Positions 12,662 through 14,334 of a DNA stretch of 14,334 bases are shown here, piece by piece (position 1 is the stretch's first letter; each line of letters begins with the position of its first letter). The translations under genes were made by a program, and so were the position numbers. Location of the stretch: assembly GCA_945613045.1 (NCBI GenBank), contig CALZAG010000024.1:1-14334 (forward strand), given 5' to 3'. This stretch comes from an uncultured Clostridia bacterium. Its GTDB lineage: Bacteria > Bacillota > Clostridia > Oscillospirales > Oscillospiraceae. The notes under the pieces were generated by a model that did not search any database, was not told the origin of the DNA, and saw only the letters and a program-made list of their open reading frames with translations.

Positions 12662-12694
12662 AAGCCCACGCCTCAAACGAGGCGCGGGCTTTTA
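12662..12694. terminator. Hairpin downstream of the glycosyltransferase gene
   Basis: AAGCCCACGCCTC (12662-12674) pairs with GAGGCGCGGGCTT (12679-12691) with one mismatch and loop AAAC. It lies 9 bases past the minus-strand stop; the tail on that strand is only weakly T-rich (TTATGTTGTT), better on the plus strand (TTTT). Confidence 0.65.
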
Positions 12695-12702
12695 CTATAC
12701 GC

Positions 12703-13662
12703 TCAATCGTTTTTATCCCATGTGCGCTCGGAGATTATATACCGGGGGCGATGCTTGGTTTCCATGTATATCTTGCCGATATACTCGCCAATGATGCCGA
12801 GGCAGATGAGCTGCACGCCGCTGACAAAGCAGATGATGCAGGTCATGCTCGCCCAGCCGGCGACTGTCCTGCCGGACAGCGCGGCGATGAGCGCCCATAT
12901 AACGCCCACGAAGCTGAGAAACGCGACGACGATGCCGAAGCTCATGATAAGGCGCAGCGGCTTTACCGACAGACTGGTTATACCGTCCGCTGCAAGCGAG
13001 AGCATTTTACGCAGCGGATACTTGCTGTCTCCGGCGAGACGTTCGGCGCGGGCGTATTCGATGCTGGTGCTCTTAAAGCCAACAAGCGGTACCATACCGC
13101 GCAGGTAGAGGTTGACCTCCTTAAAGCCGGCAAGCTCCCGCAGTACCCTTGAACTGATAAGGCGGTAGTCGGCGTGGTTATACACGACCTCCGCGCCCAT
13201 GGCGGCAAGAAACTTATAAAAGCCCTGAGCCGTTGTGCGCTTGAAGAACGAGTCGCTTTTGCGCTCCGAGCGCACGCCGTAAACCACCTCGCAGCCGCCG
13301 AGGTATTCGTCGACCATCCTGTCCATGGCGTTAATGTCGTCCTGACCGTCGCAGTCGATGGATATGGTGATATCACAGCTATCCTTCGCCTCCATCAGAC
13401 CGGCGAGAACGGCGTTCTGGTGGCCGCGGTTGCGGCTCTGGCGTATGCCGATGCAGCGCTCGTCCGCCTCTGCAAGACCGGATATGATGTCCCAAGTGCC
13501 GTCCCTGCTTCCGTCGTCAACGAGCAGAAGACGGCTGTCGGCGGATATTTTGCCCTCGGCAGCAAGCTGCCCGAGTTTATCGAGAAACATGGGAGCCGTT
13601 ATTGGAAGCACCTCCTGCTCGTTATAGCAGGGGACCACAATGTATAATCTCGGAGTGTTCAT
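12703..13662 (-). CDS. Family 2 glycosyltransferase, DPM1/GtrB-like, with two membrane helices
   Basis: The protein has 319 residues. The GT-A domain begins YIVVPCYNEQEVLP (7-20), with LLVDDGSRDGTW (46-57), QSRNRGHQNAVLAGL (75-89) and the metal-binding SIDCDGQDD (101-109, DxD). Membrane helices lie at about 238-262 and 270-294, followed by LGIIGEYIGKIYMETKHRPRYII. This layout fits enzymes that move a sugar from a nucleotide donor to undecaprenyl or dolichyl-type phosphate at the inner membrane face (GtrB, ArnC, YkcC-like). The donor sugar cannot be told. The start is ATG 13662, because AAAGGTGAT lies just before it and inside the longer frame that begins at GTG 13689. It stands alone with its own promoter; no flippase or acceptor-modifying gene is adjacent. 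Confidence 0.93.
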   Translation of the reverse strand: MNTPRLYIVVPCYNEQEVLPITAPMFLDKLGQLAAEGKISADSRLLLVDDGSRDGTWDIISGLAEADERCIGIRQSRNRGHQNAVLAGLMEAKDSCDITISIDCDGQDDINAMDRMVDEYLGGCEVVYGVRSERKSDSFFKRTTAQGFYKFLAAMGAEVVYNHADYRLISSRVLRELAGFKEVNLYLRGMVPLVGFKSTSIEYARAERLAGDSKYPLRKMLSLAADGITSLSVKPLRLIMSFGIVVAFLSFVGVIWALIAALSGRTVAGWASMTCIICFVSGVQLICLGIIGEYIGKIYMETKHRPRYIISERTWDKND

Positions 13663-13691
13663 GATATCACCTTTGTTGGAATTCTTCACAT

Positions 13692-13720
13692 ATTATATGC
13701 GTTCCCGGCGGTAAATTCAA
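13692..13720 (-). promoter_or_regulatory. Promoter of the glycosyltransferase gene
   Basis: On the minus strand TTGAAT (13720-13715) and consensus TATAAT (13697-13692) are 17 bases apart, leaving a leader of about 22 bases. Confidence 0.78.
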
Positions 13721-13808
13721 CAGTTTATCATGCACAGTTGGTTTGCAGGGCGCAGGCGCGCCGGATATTATCTCGCCGCTGCCATGGGGGTATGCTTAAG
13801 CGTATTTT

Positions 13809-14201
13809 TCATGCGGTCACGATTTCCCATCCGTACACGTCCGGCGCGTAGGTGTTGGCGTCGATGGTGCAAACATAACGCTTGCCGTTGTAGCTGACTT
13901 TATCGCCGGTGTTATATGCGTCATGCGCCCCTGTAGGCTGTACCCATTCGGGATACTCGTCAATGCTGACCACGACCCATAGCGCAGGTGTCGCGTCCGG
14001 CGTCCAGTCTGCCTGTGATGTGTGCGCCTGTACGCACTTGTACAGTGTGCCGCCGTGCTGCACCCTATCGTCAACGGCATAAGCCCTGCCGATTGCCCAC
14101 ATCGGGAACAATTCAACGCCGGTCAAGGCGGTTTCATCGCCAAGCGTGACCGCAAGCTGTTCTATTAGCTGCCGCAACTGTTTTGCTTTTGCTCTTGTCA
14201 T
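13809..14201 (-). CDS. Phage tail-associated protein with two CBM5/12-like repeats
   Basis: The protein has 130 residues, with no signal peptide. Two copies of a chitin-binding-type (CBM5/12, ChtBD3-like) pattern are visible. The first runs from YAVDDRVQHGGTLYKCVQAH to DWTPDATPALW (41-75); the second runs from AYNTGDKVSYNGKRYVC to YAPDVYGWEIV (95-128). Each has the G/D-x-V-x-Y/H-G-x-x-Y-x-C core and a closing tryptophan. Small proteins like this follow tail fibre genes in siphophages and prophages of Clostridia and may bind cell-wall sugars. The start ATG overlaps the stop of the upstream gene (ATGA), with GGGGGTG as ribosome site. The N-terminal 20 residues are basic and helical. The call as phage-derived is inferred from this type of architecture and the coupled neighbour. 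Confidence 0.8.
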   Translation of the reverse strand: MTRAKAKQLRQLIEQLAVTLGDETALTGVELFPMWAIGRAYAVDDRVQHGGTLYKCVQAHTSQADWTPDATPALWVVVSIDEYPEWVQPTGAHDAYNTGDKVSYNGKRYVCTIDANTYAPDVYGWEIVTA

Positions 14202-14334
14202 GTTGCACCCCCTAAAAGGATATCCAGAGCTTCCTCTGCGGAAATGTCCTGCTCCTCTGCCGAGCCTTCGGCGGCGATGCGTTCGTCAACGCGGCGCTGT
14301 ATCTCCTCCTGCCAGTCTGCCGGAACTTCGTCAA
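14198..14334 (-). CDS. C-terminal end of a probable phage gene (5' part beyond window)
   Basis: The frame is open from the window edge to a TGA that overlaps the start of the CBM-repeat gene by four bases. About 45 residues are visible, acidic and alanine-rich, including DEVPADWQEEIQRRVDERIA and ending EEALDILLGGAT. Start and most of the protein are outside the window, so no function is given. Four-base overlap with the next gene suggests a phage late operon, and the position before a CBM-repeat protein suggests a tail or receptor-binding protein. Confidence 0.75.
   Translation of the reverse strand, partial: DEVPADWQEEIQRRVDERIAAEGSAEEQDISAEEALDILLGGAT

Noticed and set aside
12558..12794. 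Plus-strand frame of 78 codons after the tRNA fragment
   Set aside because: It runs through two hairpins and the end of the glycosyltransferase gene, and no start signal was seen.

Overview
The window looks like chromosome from a Clostridia-type Firmicute, most likely a gut Oscillospiraceae relative. The reasons are AGGAGG-type ribosome sites, sigma-A promoters, a T-box leader on thrS, an Rrf2-iscS-iscU cluster, a DUF975 membrane protein, and GC-rich genes separated by AT-rich spacers. The right edge runs into phage tail genes.

Layout. Positions 1-651 hold the C-terminal half of a calcium-type P-type ATPase. Positions 661-3165 are a transcription unit with a strong promoter, a complete threonine T-box leader (specifier ACC, T-box bulge, terminator), a threonyl-tRNA synthetase lacking the TGS domain, and a LURP-one-like protein. 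It ends at a bidirectional terminator. Positions 3204-7180 (minus strand) carry a five-gene operon: amino-acid-type binding lipoprotein, permease, ATPase, DapF-fold racemase resembling CntK, and a second binding lipoprotein. The second lipoprotein appears to be circularly permuted: the tail segment of the fold comes first and the usual N-terminal part second. This operon is the best candidate for an undescribed system.

Positions 7330-9654 (plus strand) hold an Rrf2/IscR-like regulator followed by iscS and iscU. Near-identical operator-like sites lie before the regulator and over the iscS promoter, suggesting feedback control of a minimal Fe-S assembly module. Positions 9672-12098 (minus strand) encode a DUF975 membrane protein and a beta-CASP metallo-beta-lactamase-fold nuclease.

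Positions 12204-12540 hold tRNA-Leu(CAG) with promoter and terminator. About 200 bp after the tRNA end, its last 18 bases are repeated and followed by another terminator. The DNA between is GC-rich and highly self-complementary, as expected for a small element integrated at a tRNA 3' end. Positions 12703-13662 (minus) encode a DPM1/GtrB-like membrane glycosyltransferase with its own promoter. Positions 13809-14334 (minus) hold a small protein with two carbohydrate-binding-module-like repeats and the end of an upstream phage gene, probably the edge of a prophage.

All calls come from reading the sequence and from remembered family motifs; no search or structure prediction was run.
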